64,000 nucleotides of DNA from contig JAIUPA010000004.1 in NCBI GenBank assembly GCA_020161665.1, positions 1 to 64,000 of the forward strand, written 5' to 3'. Both the position numbers and the translations under genes were made by a program. Position 1 is the stretch's first letter, and every line of letters starts with the position of its first letter. This document shows positions 7,895 to 18,700 of the stretch, one piece after another. This DNA comes from Pseudomonadota bacterium. Lineage in GTDB: Bacteria > Pseudomonadota > Alphaproteobacteria > Rhizobiales > Rhizobiaceae. Under the pieces are notes generated by a model. It was given only the letters and a program-made list of their open reading frames with translations, ran no database searches and had not been told where the DNA came from.

Positions 7895-8037
7895 GCCCGC
7901 TCCTTCAATTCCTGACCGTTTTCCTCACTATAAAGGCTCGGCAGGCGCGCTCAAGGCATAGCGGGGCTTGTTTTCATTTCGCAAGAAACATATATGGTAA
8001 TCAATATATATTTGCCTGTCCTTTGGGGAGAAAACTC
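7895..8037. promoter_or_regulatory. Divergent promoter region with an AT-rich inverted repeat
   Basis: The gap contains ATATAT-N8-ATATAT (7990-8009), standing out in GC-rich DNA and placed about 30 bp before the DUF2892 start. It is a plausible operator or promoter core for the efflux operon. GGGGAG precedes the DUF2892 ATG at 8038. Confidence 0.4.
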
Positions 8038-8238
8038 ATGACCCTTGATCGCGCCGTTCTGGCCTTTGCTGGTGTAATGGTTCTGTTGTCCGTTGTGCTG
8101 ACGATGTTTGTCAGCCCCTATTTCGTGTGGTTTACCGTTTTCATTGGCGTGAACATGCTGCAGTCTGCCTTTACCGGCTTCTGCCCGGCCGCCATGATTT
8201 TCCGCAAGCTGGGCATTTCGCCCGGTTGCGCGTTCTAA
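8038..8238 (+). CDS. DUF2892 (YgaP-type) inner-membrane protein
   Basis: A 66-residue protein with two hydrophobic segments (about 7-25 and 28-46) and the C-terminal GFCPAAMIFRKLGI typical of DUF2892. In other proteins this domain is fused to or encoded with rhodanese and sulfur-handling genes; its biochemical role is not settled. GGGGAG precedes the ATG. It is 22 bp upstream of a membrane fusion protein gene and clearly leads this efflux operon. The cysteines near the C-terminus (GFCP and PGCAF) could be redox-active. Confidence 0.85.
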   Translation: MTLDRAVLAFAGVMVLLSVVLTMFVSPYFVWFTVFIGVNMLQSAFTGFCPAAMIFRKLGISPGCAF

Positions 8239-8260
8239 TTAAACCAAACGGAGTTCCGAC

Positions 8261-9247
8261 ATGGTGGCGAACGCCCTGCCGCGCTTGATTGCGCTTGCTT
8301 TTCTCACCGTTGCCTTGCCGGGACTGGCGCAGGCCGACGCGATGCGCGTCGAGGCGCTGAAAGTGCCCGAATGGAAGGCCGTTTATGGTCGTATCGAGGC
8401 GCGGGATACGGTTTCGGCGCGCGCTCGCATCGGCGGCACGATCACCTCGCTCAAGGTGACGGAAGGCGACCGGGTGTCGGCGGGCGACGTGATTGCCACC
8501 GTGCAGGACGACAAGCTGGAATTTCAGGTCAAGGCGGTTGATGCACAATTGGCCGGGTTGAAAGCCTCGCTCGACAATGCCCGCAGCGAACTGGCGCGCG
8601 GCGAGGAACTCATCAAGCGCGGCGTGACTTCGGCCCAGCGGCTTGACCAGTTGCGTACGCAGGTGGATGTGGTCGTCAACCAGATCGGCGCTGCCGAAGC
8701 GCAGCGCGCGGTTCTTATCGAGCAGCAGCGCGAAGGTGCCGTTCTTGCCCCGGTTTCCGGGGTGGTTCTGACCGTACCGATCACTCGCAACACTGTGATC
8801 ATGGCCGGAGAAAGTGTTGCCCAGATTGGCGGCGGCGGCTTTTTCCTGCGCCTTGCTATCCCTGAGCGCCATGCCGCGCTCTTGAAGCCCAAGGCAACGC
8901 TTGAAATTGAAGGCAGCGAAGGGGCCAGCGTTGAAGGCACGCTTGCCCGTATCTATCCCGAAATCGACAATGGCCGCGTGATTGCCGATGTCGATGTGGC
9001 CGATCTGCCGGAAGGCTTCGTCAACAAGCGCCTGCTGGTGCGCGTTCCTGTCGGTGAGCGTATGGCGGTCCTCGTCCCGGAAGCCGCCGTCACGCGTCGC
9101 TTCGGCATTGACTATGTGTCGATCCGCGAAGGAGAGACCACGGCGGAACGTTCGGTTGTCACGGGCGAGCATTCCAAGATCGATGGCAAGCCGATGGTCG
9201 AGGTTCTGACCGGCATTGCCGCTGGCGATGAGGTCGTTACGCCATGA
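8261..9247 (+). CDS. RND efflux membrane fusion protein (HlyD/AcrA family)
   Basis: A 328-residue periplasmic adaptor. A signal peptide ends near AQA (about residue 25). The lipoyl-like region TVSARARIGGTITSLKVTEGD, the coiled-coil hairpin (about 90-150) and the second lipoyl half with GVVLTVPI are in the expected order. It would join the RND pump to an outer-membrane channel. ACGGAG lies 7 nt before the ATG. Its stop overlaps the pump start by four bases (ATGA), so translation is coupled. No outer-membrane factor gene is nearby, so a TolC-like protein from elsewhere must serve. Confidence 0.9.
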   Translation: MVANALPRLIALAFLTVALPGLAQADAMRVEALKVPEWKAVYGRIEARDTVSARARIGGTITSLKVTEGDRVSAGDVIATVQDDKLEFQVKAVDAQLAGLKASLDNARSELARGEELIKRGVTSAQRLDQLRTQVDVVVNQIGAAEAQRAVLIEQQREGAVLAPVSGVVLTVPITRNTVIMAGESVAQIGGGGFFLRLAIPERHAALLKPKATLEIEGSEGASVEGTLARIYPEIDNGRVIADVDVADLPEGFVNKRLLVRVPVGERMAVLVPEAAVTRRFGIDYVSIREGETTAERSVVTGEHSKIDGKPMVEVLTGIAAGDEVVTP

Positions 9248-12200
9248 AGATTCCGTCTTTGGGTATTGCAGGCGGGCTGACGCGGTATTTCATCACCTCG
9301 CCGCTCACGCCGCTTTTCCTCGTGGCCGCCTTTGCGCTCGGTCTGGTGGCGCTGATCACGCTGCCGCGTGAAGAAGAGCCGCAAATTTCCGTACCGATGA
9401 TCGATATCGTCGTGCAGGCCTCCGGTCTCAAGGCAGAGGATGCCGCCAAGCTGGTGACGGAGCCGCTTGAGACCATCGTCAAGGGCATCAATGACGTCGA
9501 GCATGTCTATTCGCAGACCTATGACGAGCAGGTGGTGGTGACCGCCCGCTTCGTGGTTGGTACGTCACCGGATGCGGCGGCGCTGCGCGTGCATGAAAAA
9601 ATCCGCGCCAATATGAGCGTCATTCCGAAGGGTATTCCGGAACCGGCGATCATCGGGCGCACCATTGATGACGTGGCGATTGTTTCGCTCACACTCACCC
9701 CTTCCGCCGACAAGGGCGCTGGCGTGACGGCGGCCGATCTCACCCGCATTGCCCGCGAATTGCGGGTTGAAGTGTCCAAGATCGACAATGTCGGGCTTTC
9801 CTATCTGGTGGGCGAGACGGGCGAGGCCATACGTGTCTCGCCGGACCCGGAAAAGCTGGCGCTTTACGGCACGACCTTGCAGCAGCTTGGTGCCAAGGTG
9901 ACGGCGGCGAACCGCTCCTTTTCCACCGGCCTCGTGCGTCAGGACGGTCGCCAGATCGATATCGTGGCGGGTGAGACGCTTTCAACGCCCGGCGAGATCG
10001 GCAATCTGCTTTTGACGACCCGCGATAATCGCCCGGTTTACGTGCGCGATGTCGCCGATGTGTCCTTCGTGACGGATACGGCAGAGGCGCGTGTTTCGAC
10101 CGTGACGGTGGATGCCAGCGGCGCCATGCAGCGCGTGCCTGCGGTGACGCTTGCGGTGGCCAAGCGGGCCGGGGCCAATGCGGTGGTCGTTTCGCATGAT
10201 ATTCTGACCCGCGTCGAAGCGCTCAAGGGCACGCTCATTCCCGACACCATGGCGGTGGAAGTAACCCGCGACTATGGCGATACGGCGAGCGAAAAGGCCA
10301 ATGAGCTGCTCTTCCATCTGGGTCTTGCCACGGCCTCGATCATTGCGCTGGTGTTCTTTGCCATCGGCAAGCGCGAGGCTTTGGTTGTTGCGGTCGTCAT
10401 TCCGGTGACGATCCTGCTCACGCTCTTTGCGGCGCGCATCATGGGTTATACGCTGAACCGCGTTTCGCTCTTCGCGCTGATCTTTTCCATCGGCATTCTG
10501 GTCGATGACGCCATCGTGGTGATTGAAAACATCGCCCGCCACTGGGGCATGGGTGGCAAGGATCGCCGCGAGGCGGCCATCGAAGCCGTGGCCGAAGTGG
10601 GTAATCCGACGATTGTCGCCACGCTGACGGTGGTCGCCGCCCTTCTGCCGATGCTGTTCGTCTCCGGTATGATGGGTCCCTATATGAGCCCCATTCCGGC
10701 CAATGCCTCGGCGGCGATGGTGTTCTCCTTCTTCGTGGCTGTGATCGTCACACCCTGGCTGATGCTCAAGGTTGCCGGTGGCGCCAAGCTGCATTCGGAA
10801 GATGGCCATGGCGATGGCGGCACGCTCGGGCGTCTTTATCGCAAGGTCGCCGTACCGCTTCTCGCAACGAAAAAGCGCAGCTGGATTTTCCTCGGCGCGG
10901 TGGGCTTTGCCACCATTGCCTCCATGGGCCTGTTCTATACCAAGAGCGTGACCGTGAAGCTTCTGCCGTTCGACAACAAGTCGGAACTGCAGGTGGTGAT
11001 CGATCTGTCTGAAGGTTCCTCCATCGAGGCGACGGATGCGGTGGCGCAGGACGTGGCACGGGTGGTTCTGGCCATGCCGGAAGCGGTGTCCGTGCAGACG
11101 CATGCGGGGACGGCCGCCCCCTTCAACTTCAACGGACTGGTGCGCCATGCCTATTTCCGCGCCCAGCCGCAGATGGGCGATGTGCAGGTCAATCTCACGC
11201 CGAAGGGCGAGCGTGAGCGTTCCAGCCATGACATTGCGCTGGACCTGCGCGAGCGCCTGAAATCGGTCAAGCTGCCGGAAGGCGCTTCGCTCAAGGTGGT
11301 CGAGCCGCCGCCGGGTCCGCCGGTGATGGCAACGCTTCTGGCGGAAATCTATGGCCCCGATGCCGCGACGCGACGTGCTGTGGCGGAAAAGGTCAAGGCC
11401 GCGTTCCAGTCGGTGCCGTTCATCGTCGATATTGACGACAGCTATGGCGTGCCGGCGGACCGGCTGCGCACCACGGTTTCGACCGATGCGCTCGAATTCT
11501 TCGGGGTCCAGGAATCGGATGTGTTCGATACGCTGGCCACGCTCAACGGCACGTCGGTGATCGGCTATTCGCATCGCGGTGGCGGTCAGGCGCCGATCCC
11601 GATCGAGCTTGCCCGTCCGAAGGGCGAAAAGCGGCTGGACGAGAAGTTCCTGTCGACGCCGGTTCCGGCCAATGTCCTGCCCGGTTCGCGCTCGGTGGTG
11701 GAACTGGGTGACGTTCTGACCGTGACGAAGGAAAAAGCTTCCTTCCCGATCTTCCGCCATAATGGCCGTTATGCCGAAATGGTGACGGCGGAGCTTGCAG
11801 GCGACTACGAAGCGCCGCTTTACGGTATGCTGGCGGTGCAGGATGCGCTGGACCAGATGGACTGGACGGGGCTGCAGAAGCCGGAGATTTCACTCCACGG
11901 CCAGCCCTCTGACGAGGCCAAGCCGGTGCTTCTGTGGGATGGCGAATGGGATGTGACGTGGATCACCTTCCGCGACATGGGCGCTGCCTTCGGCGTGGCG
12001 CTGCTTGGCATCTACATTCTGGTGGTGGCGCAGTTCGGCTCGTTCAAGCTGCCGCTTGTGATCCTCATTCCGGTGCCGCTGACCTTCATCGGCATCATCT
12101 TCGGTCACTGGGTCTTTTCGGCTCCGTTCTCCGCACCTTCGATGATCGGCTTTATCGCGCTGGCGGGGATTATCGTTCGAAACTCGATCCTGCTGGCGGA

Positions 12201-12438
12201 TTTCGTGCGCCATGCCAAGACGCCGGATCGTGATCTGAAGGATGTGGTGATCGAGGCAGGTGCCATCCGCTTCAAGCCGATCCTCCTGACGGCGGTTGCG
12301 GCGATGATCGGTGCCGTGGTCATTTTGACGGACCCGATTTTCCAGGGGCTGGCGATCTCGCTGCTCTTCGGTCTTGCGTCTTCGACGCTCCTGACCGTGC
12401 TGGTGATCCCGGCGGTTTACCGGGTTCTCAGAACCTGA
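9244..12438 (+). CDS. RND-family efflux pump, inner-membrane permease
   Basis: A 1064-residue proton-driven pump of the AcrB/HAE-type superfamily with an N-terminal membrane helix, two large periplasmic loops and two six-helix membrane blocks. The proton-relay aspartates lie in GILVDDAIVVIENI (D421, D422). The length fits the family (about 1020-1070). The substrate cannot be read from the sequence; it lacks an obvious charged heavy-metal signature. The operon order DUF2892-adaptor-RND recurs in proteobacteria. A hairpin terminator follows. Confidence 0.92.
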   Translation: MKIPSLGIAGGLTRYFITSPLTPLFLVAAFALGLVALITLPREEEPQISVPMIDIVVQASGLKAEDAAKLVTEPLETIVKGINDVEHVYSQTYDEQVVVTARFVVGTSPDAAALRVHEKIRANMSVIPKGIPEPAIIGRTIDDVAIVSLTLTPSADKGAGVTAADLTRIARELRVEVSKIDNVGLSYLVGETGEAIRVSPDPEKLALYGTTLQQLGAKVTAANRSFSTGLVRQDGRQIDIVAGETLSTPGEIGNLLLTTRDNRPVYVRDVADVSFVTDTAEARVSTVTVDASGAMQRVPAVTLAVAKRAGANAVVVSHDILTRVEALKGTLIPDTMAVEVTRDYGDTASEKANELLFHLGLATASIIALVFFAIGKREALVVAVVIPVTILLTLFAARIMGYTLNRVSLFALIFSIGILVDDAIVVIENIARHWGMGGKDRREAAIEAVAEVGNPTIVATLTVVAALLPMLFVSGMMGPYMSPIPANASAAMVFSFFVAVIVTPWLMLKVAGGAKLHSEDGHGDGGTLGRLYRKVAVPLLATKKRSWIFLGAVGFATIASMGLFYTKSVTVKLLPFDNKSELQVVIDLSEGSSIEATDAVAQDVARVVLAMPEAVSVQTHAGTAAPFNFNGLVRHAYFRAQPQMGDVQVNLTPKGERERSSHDIALDLRERLKSVKLPEGASLKVVEPPPGPPVMATLLAEIYGPDAATRRAVAEKVKAAFQSVPFIVDIDDSYGVPADRLRTTVSTDALEFFGVQESDVFDTLATLNGTSVIGYSHRGGGQAPIPIELARPKGEKRLDEKFLSTPVPANVLPGSRSVVELGDVLTVTKEKASFPIFRHNGRYAEMVTAELAGDYEAPLYGMLAVQDALDQMDWTGLQKPEISLHGQPSDEAKPVLLWDGEWDVTWITFRDMGAAFGVALLGIYILVVAQFGSFKLPLVILIPVPLTFIGIIFGHWVFSAPFSAPSMIGFIALAGIIVRNSILLADFVRHAKTPDRDLKDVVIEAGAIRFKPILLTAVAAMIGAVVILTDPIFQGLAISLLFGLASSTLLTVLVIPAVYRVLRT

Positions 12439-12462
12439 TCCCATTCCCTTTGACGACGCCTC

Positions 12463-12500
12463 AAGGGCCGGCCAGCCTGTTGCTGCCGGCCCCTTCTATT
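12463..12500 (+). terminator. Hairpin after the RND operon
   Basis: GGGCCGGC (12465-12472) pairs with GCCGGCCC (12485-12492), followed by CTTCTATTT. The stem is strong and the T run weak. Confidence 0.6.
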
Positions 12501-12798
12501 TCCGCGCTTGCATCGGTCGCCCGGCGGTGGCAAGGAGTGTAGCAAAGCCGGATGCTTCGAACCTCCGGCGACAGGCGTCTGTTTCGGGAGGAACGGCGGC
12601 CGCAAAGCCGGCGGCTTTTCGAGAATTCATGAGGTTTCCCGGCCCGGATGGCATTTGTTGTCTGGTGGGCCTGTTCAGCAGCGGTACAGAAAGCCGTTGC
12701 TAGAAGGCCGGCATTCATGTCGGGGATTGCCTCCTTATCCCGTATCCAGAGCCTGTCCACGACATTCACCAACCCAGTCCGCTGAGAAATCGCGAAAC
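12501..12798 (+). promoter_or_regulatory. Upstream region of the glucan synthase gene
   Basis: About 300 bp without a convincing gene, although the ndvB frame stays open through it. It holds several small hairpins, such as AAAGCCGGCGGCTTT (about 12602-12616). A promoter and long leader are likely, but I cannot place the -35 and -10 boxes. Confidence 0.35.
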
Positions 12799-15700
12799 AT
12801 GTCCGAACAAACGACACCTTCCATCGTCACGACCGACACCGACAGCCGTCAGATCGATCATAATGGCTCCATTCGTGCGGCCTACATGACGGCCGAGGAA
12901 CTGGCCGCCTGCGGTGCCGCTGTAGCGTCCGGAAACATTCCGGCGCTGCCGGAACTGAAGCCCTTCGAGTTCTTCGCGCGCAACCGCGAGAACGAGCGGG
13001 AAATCCTCAAGGTCTACCGTTCGACCGCAGCGGATGTCGAAAACGGCGCGACGATTACGCCCGCCGCCGAGTGGCTGCTCGACAACCACTACATCGTTGA
13101 GGAAGCCATTCAGGAAGTGCGCCGCGACTTCCCGAAGAAGTTCTTCCGCCAGTTGCCGACCGTGAAGGTGGGCGACATGGAGCTGCCGCGCACGCTGGTG
13201 CTGGCCTGGCTCTATGTGGCCCATACGCACAGCACGGTTTCGACTGAAAACCTGCAGGAGATGGTGGAAGGGTTCCAGAGCGTCGAGACGCTCGAGATCG
13301 GTGAGCTTTGGGCGCTGCCGTCCTTCCTGCGCTTCGTTCTGATTGAAAACCTGCGTCGCATTTCGATCCGCGTTGAGCGTTCGCGCACCATGCGCCGCCG
13401 CGCCAATGAAACCGCCGACGAGGTCATCCGTCTCAACGACGCCAATGCCTGCGCCGACCTTCTGGCCTCGGTCGCCTCGCTTGCGACCGATTCGACCTTT
13501 GCGACGCAGTTCCATTACCGCCTGCGCAATGGTTCGCAGACCGCCGATTTCGCCATCAACTGGCTGGAAGAGCGCCTGCGCGCCGCCGGAACCGATTCCG
13601 AAACGGTTGCCACCTCCGAGCAGAACCGTCTGTCGTCCGGCAATGTGACGATGGGCAACATCATCCGCAGCCTGCGCGAGATCAACGATACCGAGTGGTC
13701 CGTCTGGTTTGAGGAAGTCAGCCAGATCGACAAGATCCTGCGAGCTGAGACCGATTACGGTGCGCTCGATTTCGGTTCGCGCAACGCCTATCGCAACCGC
13801 ATCGAAATGATCGCGCGCCGTTGCGGCAAGAGCGAAGTGGAGGTGGCCAATACGGCCATTCGCCTGACGCGGGAAGCGGCGGAAAAGGGCACCGGCGATG
13901 GCCATGAGGCCAATGTGGGTGCCTTCCTTGCCGGTCCGCGCCGCGTGGAGCTGGAACAGGCCGTCGGCTACGAACTCTTGTTCGTACAGCGTTTCGTGCG
14001 TGCCGTGCGCCGCATGCACTGGCTCGCCATTGCTGTTCCGGTCATCCTCATTACCATCATCGCCATGGCGGCGGTTGGCTGGTTCCTGGGCCATTCGGGC
14101 ATGGGCGTGCTGACGCTTCTGCTCTTCCTCCTGATGTTCTCGCTGCCGGCTTCGGAAGGCGCGACGGGCCTCTTCAATACGCTTGTGACCTTCTTTGTGC
14201 GTCCGGCCCGTCTCGTCGGCTTCGAATTCAAGGAAGGTATTCCCGAAGACGCGCGCACGCTGGTTGTCGTGCCCTGCCTGATCGGCAATCGCGATCAGGT
14301 GGACGAACTCGTTCGTAATCTCGAGGTGCATTATCTCGCCAACCCGCAAGGGGCGATCTCGTTTGCGCTCGTTTCCGACTGGCCGGACTCCAAGCAGGAA
14401 GAAACGCCTGCCGATACGGAAGTTCTGGACTATGCCAAGCAGGAAATTTCGCGTCTGAATGCCCGCTACCATGAAGAAGCGGGTGAGCGTTTTTACATCC
14501 TGCATCGCCGCCGCGTCATGAACGAGGCTGAAGGCGCATGGATGGGCTGGGAGCGCAAGCGCGGCAAGCTGCATGAACTGAACATGCTGCTGCGCGGCGA
14601 CCGCGATACCAGCTTCCTGCCGGGTGCCAATCGTGTGCCGGCGGGCATCAAATATGTCATGACGCTGGATTCGGATACGCGCCTGATGCGCGATGCCGTC
14701 ACCAAGCTCGTCGGCAAGATGCACCACCCGATCAACCGTCCGGTGCACGATCCCGAAACGGGCCGCGTCATTGCCGGTTACGGCGTTCTCCAGCCGCGCG
14801 TCACGCCTTCGCTGACGACCGGCAAGGATGCTTCCGTCTTCCAGCGCGTGTTCTCGGTCAGCCGTGGTATCGACCCTTACGTCTTTACGGTTTCCGACGT
14901 TTATCAGGACCTGACGGGTGAGGGCACCTTCACGGGTAAGGGCCTTTATGATGTCGACGCGTTCGAAACGGCGCTCAAGGGCCGCATCGAAGAGAACTCG
15001 GTTCTCAGCCACGACCTTCTCGAAGGCTCGTTCGCCCGCTGCGCGCTCATCACCGACGTTGAACTGGTGGAAGACTTCCCCATCCGCTACGAGGTAGAAA
15101 CGTCGCGCCAGCATCGCTGGGCACGTGGCGACTGGCAGCTCATTCCCTATATTTTCGACCTGACGCGCGGTGTGACCGCTCTGGGTCGCTGGAAGATGAT
15201 CGACAACCTGCGTCGTTCGCTGACGCCGATTGCCTGGGCTTTCGCATCGGTTCTCGGCTGGTACTGCCTTGATCCGCTCGGTGCGCTGATCTGGCAGATT
15301 CTCCTGATCTTCTGCCTGTTCGTGGCTCCGACGCTGTCGCTGATTTCCGGCATTCTGCCGCGTTCGACCGACATCGTGCCGCGTGTGCATTTCCAGACGG
15401 TCTGGTCGGATATCCGCGATACGAATGCGCAGGTGGCGCTGCGGATCGTCTTCATTGCCGACTCGGCCTGGATGATGGCCGATGCCATCGTGCGTTCGCT
15501 CTACCGTCTCTTCGTCAGCCACAAGCTGATGCTCGAATGGAAGACGGCGGCCAGCGTGCAGTCGGGCGCGCAGGGCACCATCGGCGGCTACTATCGCAAG
15601 ATGTGGCATGCCCCGGCGCTGGCCTTCTTCAGCCTGGCTGTGGCCGCCCTTTCCGGCGACAGTGCTTTCCTCGTCGGCCTGCCCTTCGTCATGCTCTGGG

Positions 15701-18700
15701 CCGTGTCCCCGGCGATTGCCTGGTATGTCAGCCAGTCGGCCGAGACCGAAGACCGCCTGTTCGTTCCCGATGATGTGGCGCGTGACCTTCGCCTGATCGG
15801 TCGCCGTACCTGGCGTTATTTCGACACCTTCGTGACGCCGGAGCAGAACTATCTGCCGCCGGATAACGTGCAGGAAACGCCGGTCTTTACGGTTGCCACG
15901 CGAACCTCGCCGACCAATATTGGTGTCTACCTGCTCTCGGTCATCTCGGCCCGCCGTTTCGGCTGGATCTCCTTCCAGGAGACCATCGAGCGCCTCGAGA
16001 ATACCGTCTCCACCATTGAAAAGATGGAGAAGTATCGCGGCCATCTGATCAACTGGTATCATACCGATACGCTGCAGACGCTGGGTCCGCGCTACATCTC
16101 GGCAGTGGACAGCGGCAACCTCGCCGGTCACCTGATTGCCGTGTCGTCGGCGGCCCGTGAATGGGCGGAAGCGCCGTCGGCCCACCTTCAGGCCAATCTC
16201 GATGGTCTGGGCGACGTGGCCGGTATTCTTCAGGAAGCGCTGAAGGAACTGCCGGATGACCGCAAGACCGTGCGTCCGCTGCGTCGTCGTCTTGAAGAAC
16301 GCATCACCGGCTTCCTGACGGCCCTTGCCTCGGTGAAGCGCGAGCATGAATTTGCCTCGATCCGCATCATCAATCTGGGTGTGCTGGCGCGCGACATCGA
16401 AAAGCTGGCCGCGAACCTGCACCATGAGGTGAAGTCTGCCGCGTCCGAAGAAGTGACGCGCTGGACGCAGACGCTGGTCAAGACCTGCGAAGGCCATGTG
16501 GCCGACAGCAGCTTCGACCTTTCCAATATCGAGCCGCTGCGCACGCAGCTTGCCTCGCTGCGCGACCGCATGCGCCAGCTCGCTTTCGATATGGACTTCT
16601 CGTTCCTGTTCCGTCCGGAGCGTCGCCTTCTGTCGATCGGCTTCCGCGTCGACAGCAAGGAGCTCGATGAAGCCTGCTACGACCTTCTCGCCTCTGAAGC
16701 CCGTCTCACCAGCCTGTTCGGCGTTGCCAAGGGCGACCTGCCGAACGAGCACTGGTACAAGCTTGGCCGTCAGGTGGTGCCGATCGGTTCGCGCGGTGCG
16801 CTGATTTCCTGGTCGGGCTCGATGTTCGAGTACCTGATGCCGCCGCTCGTGATGCAGGAGCGTCAGGGTGGTATCCTCAACCAGACCAACAACCTGATCG
16901 TTCAGGAGCAGATTACCCACGGTCGCCGTCTCGGCATTCCGGTCTGGGGTATCTCGGAAGCGGCGTTCAACGCCCGCGACCATCACCTGAACTACCAGTA
17001 CACCAACTTCGGCGTGCCTTCGCTGGGCCTCAAGCGCGGCCTTGGCCAGAACGCGGTGATTGCGCCTTACGCCTCGATCCTCGCTTCGCAGTATGATCCG
17101 CTTTCGGCGCATCAGAACCTGAAGCGTCTGCGTGGTCTGGGTGCGCTTGGCCTTTACGGCTATCACGATGCCGTTGACTTCACGCCAACCCGCGTGCCGG
17201 ACGGCAAGAAGTGCGCCGTCGTCTATAACTACTACGCCCACCATCACGGCATGTCGGTGGCCGCTATCGCCAACGTTGAATTCAACGGCTGGCTGCGCGA
17301 ACTCTTCCATTCCGATCCGGTGATCGAGGCTGCCGAACTGCTTCTGCAGGAAAAGGCACCGCGCGAAGTGCCGGTGATGAGCGCCAAGTACGAGCCGGAA
17401 ACGCCCGGCAAGGGCCAGGCCGACCTGCTGCGCGCCGAAACCCGCAGCGTCATCGATCCGATGACCAAGGACCGCGAACTGGTGTTCCTGTCCAACGGTC
17501 ATTATGCGGTGATGCTGACTGCGACCGGCACGGGCTACTCGCGCTGGAACGGCCAGACGGTGACACGCTGGAAGGCCGACCCGACCGAAGACCGCTGGGG
17601 CTCGTTCATCTTCCTGCGCGATACCGCCTCCGGCGACTGGTGGTCAGCGACCGCCGAACCGCGCCGTGCGCTTGGTGAAAAGACGCGCGCCGTCTTCTCC
17701 GACGACAAGGCCGAATTCCACAAGACGGTCGGCGAGCTGCAGAGCACGGTTGAGTGCATCGTGGCCAACGAGCACGATGCCGAAGGCCGCCGCATCACGC
17801 TGATCAATACCGGCAATGAGGACCGCTTCATCGAAGTGACCTCCTATATGGAGCCGGTGCTGACCACGGATGATGAGGACAACGCCCATCCGGCGTTCGC
17901 CCGCATGTTCGTGCGCACGGAAATCAGCCGTCGCGGCGATGCGATCCGCGCATGGCGCAACAAGCGCAATCCGAGCGAGCCGGATATGTGGGTGGCGCAT
18001 CTGGCCGCCGACAATTCCGGCCCGGCCCGCCCGACCGAGTTTGAAACCGACCGCCGCCGCTTTGTCGGTCGTGGCCGCACGCTGGGCGAAGCGGCTGCAT
18101 TCGATGCCGGGGCAACGCTGTCCGGCCTCGATGGCTTCACGCTCGATCCGGTTCTGGCGCTTCGCCGTCAGGTCCGCGTGCCCGCCGGCAAGAAGGTGCA
18201 GGTGGTGTTCTGGACGATTGCCGCGCCGAACCGCGAGGAAATCGACAAGGCTGTCGAGCGCTACCGTCACCCGGATGCGTTTGCTCACGAACTCATCCAC
18301 GCCTGGACGCGTGCGCAGGTTCAGCTTCGCCATGTGGGTGTCACGTCGCAGCAGGCGGCTGCCTATCAGCAGCTTGGCCGTTATCTCACCTATCCCGACA
18401 TGCACCTGCGCGCGGATGCGGGCACGGTGGAAGCCGGCCTCCGGTCGCAGTCGCAGCTCTGGGGTCTGTCGATCTCGGGCGACTATCCGATCTTCACGCT
18501 GCGCATCAATGACGATCTCGACCTCGATATCGTCAAGGAAGCCCTCTCGGCGCAGGAATATCTGCGTTCGCGTGGCGTCGTCAGCGATCTGGTGATCCTC
18601 AACGAACGGGCCGCCTCCTATGCGCAGGATATGCAGCACGGGCTTGAGCAGCTGGTGGATAACGCCCGCCGCTTTGCCCAGCAGTCCGGCGATGGCCGTC

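Noticed and set aside
9982..11760. 592-codon minus-strand frame under the RND pump
   Set aside because: Shadow frame; the plus-strand pump is clear.
12766..17502. 1578-codon open frame on the minus strand
   Set aside because: It is antisense to ndvB, whose motifs and length are certain. GC-rich codon bias opens the opposite frame.
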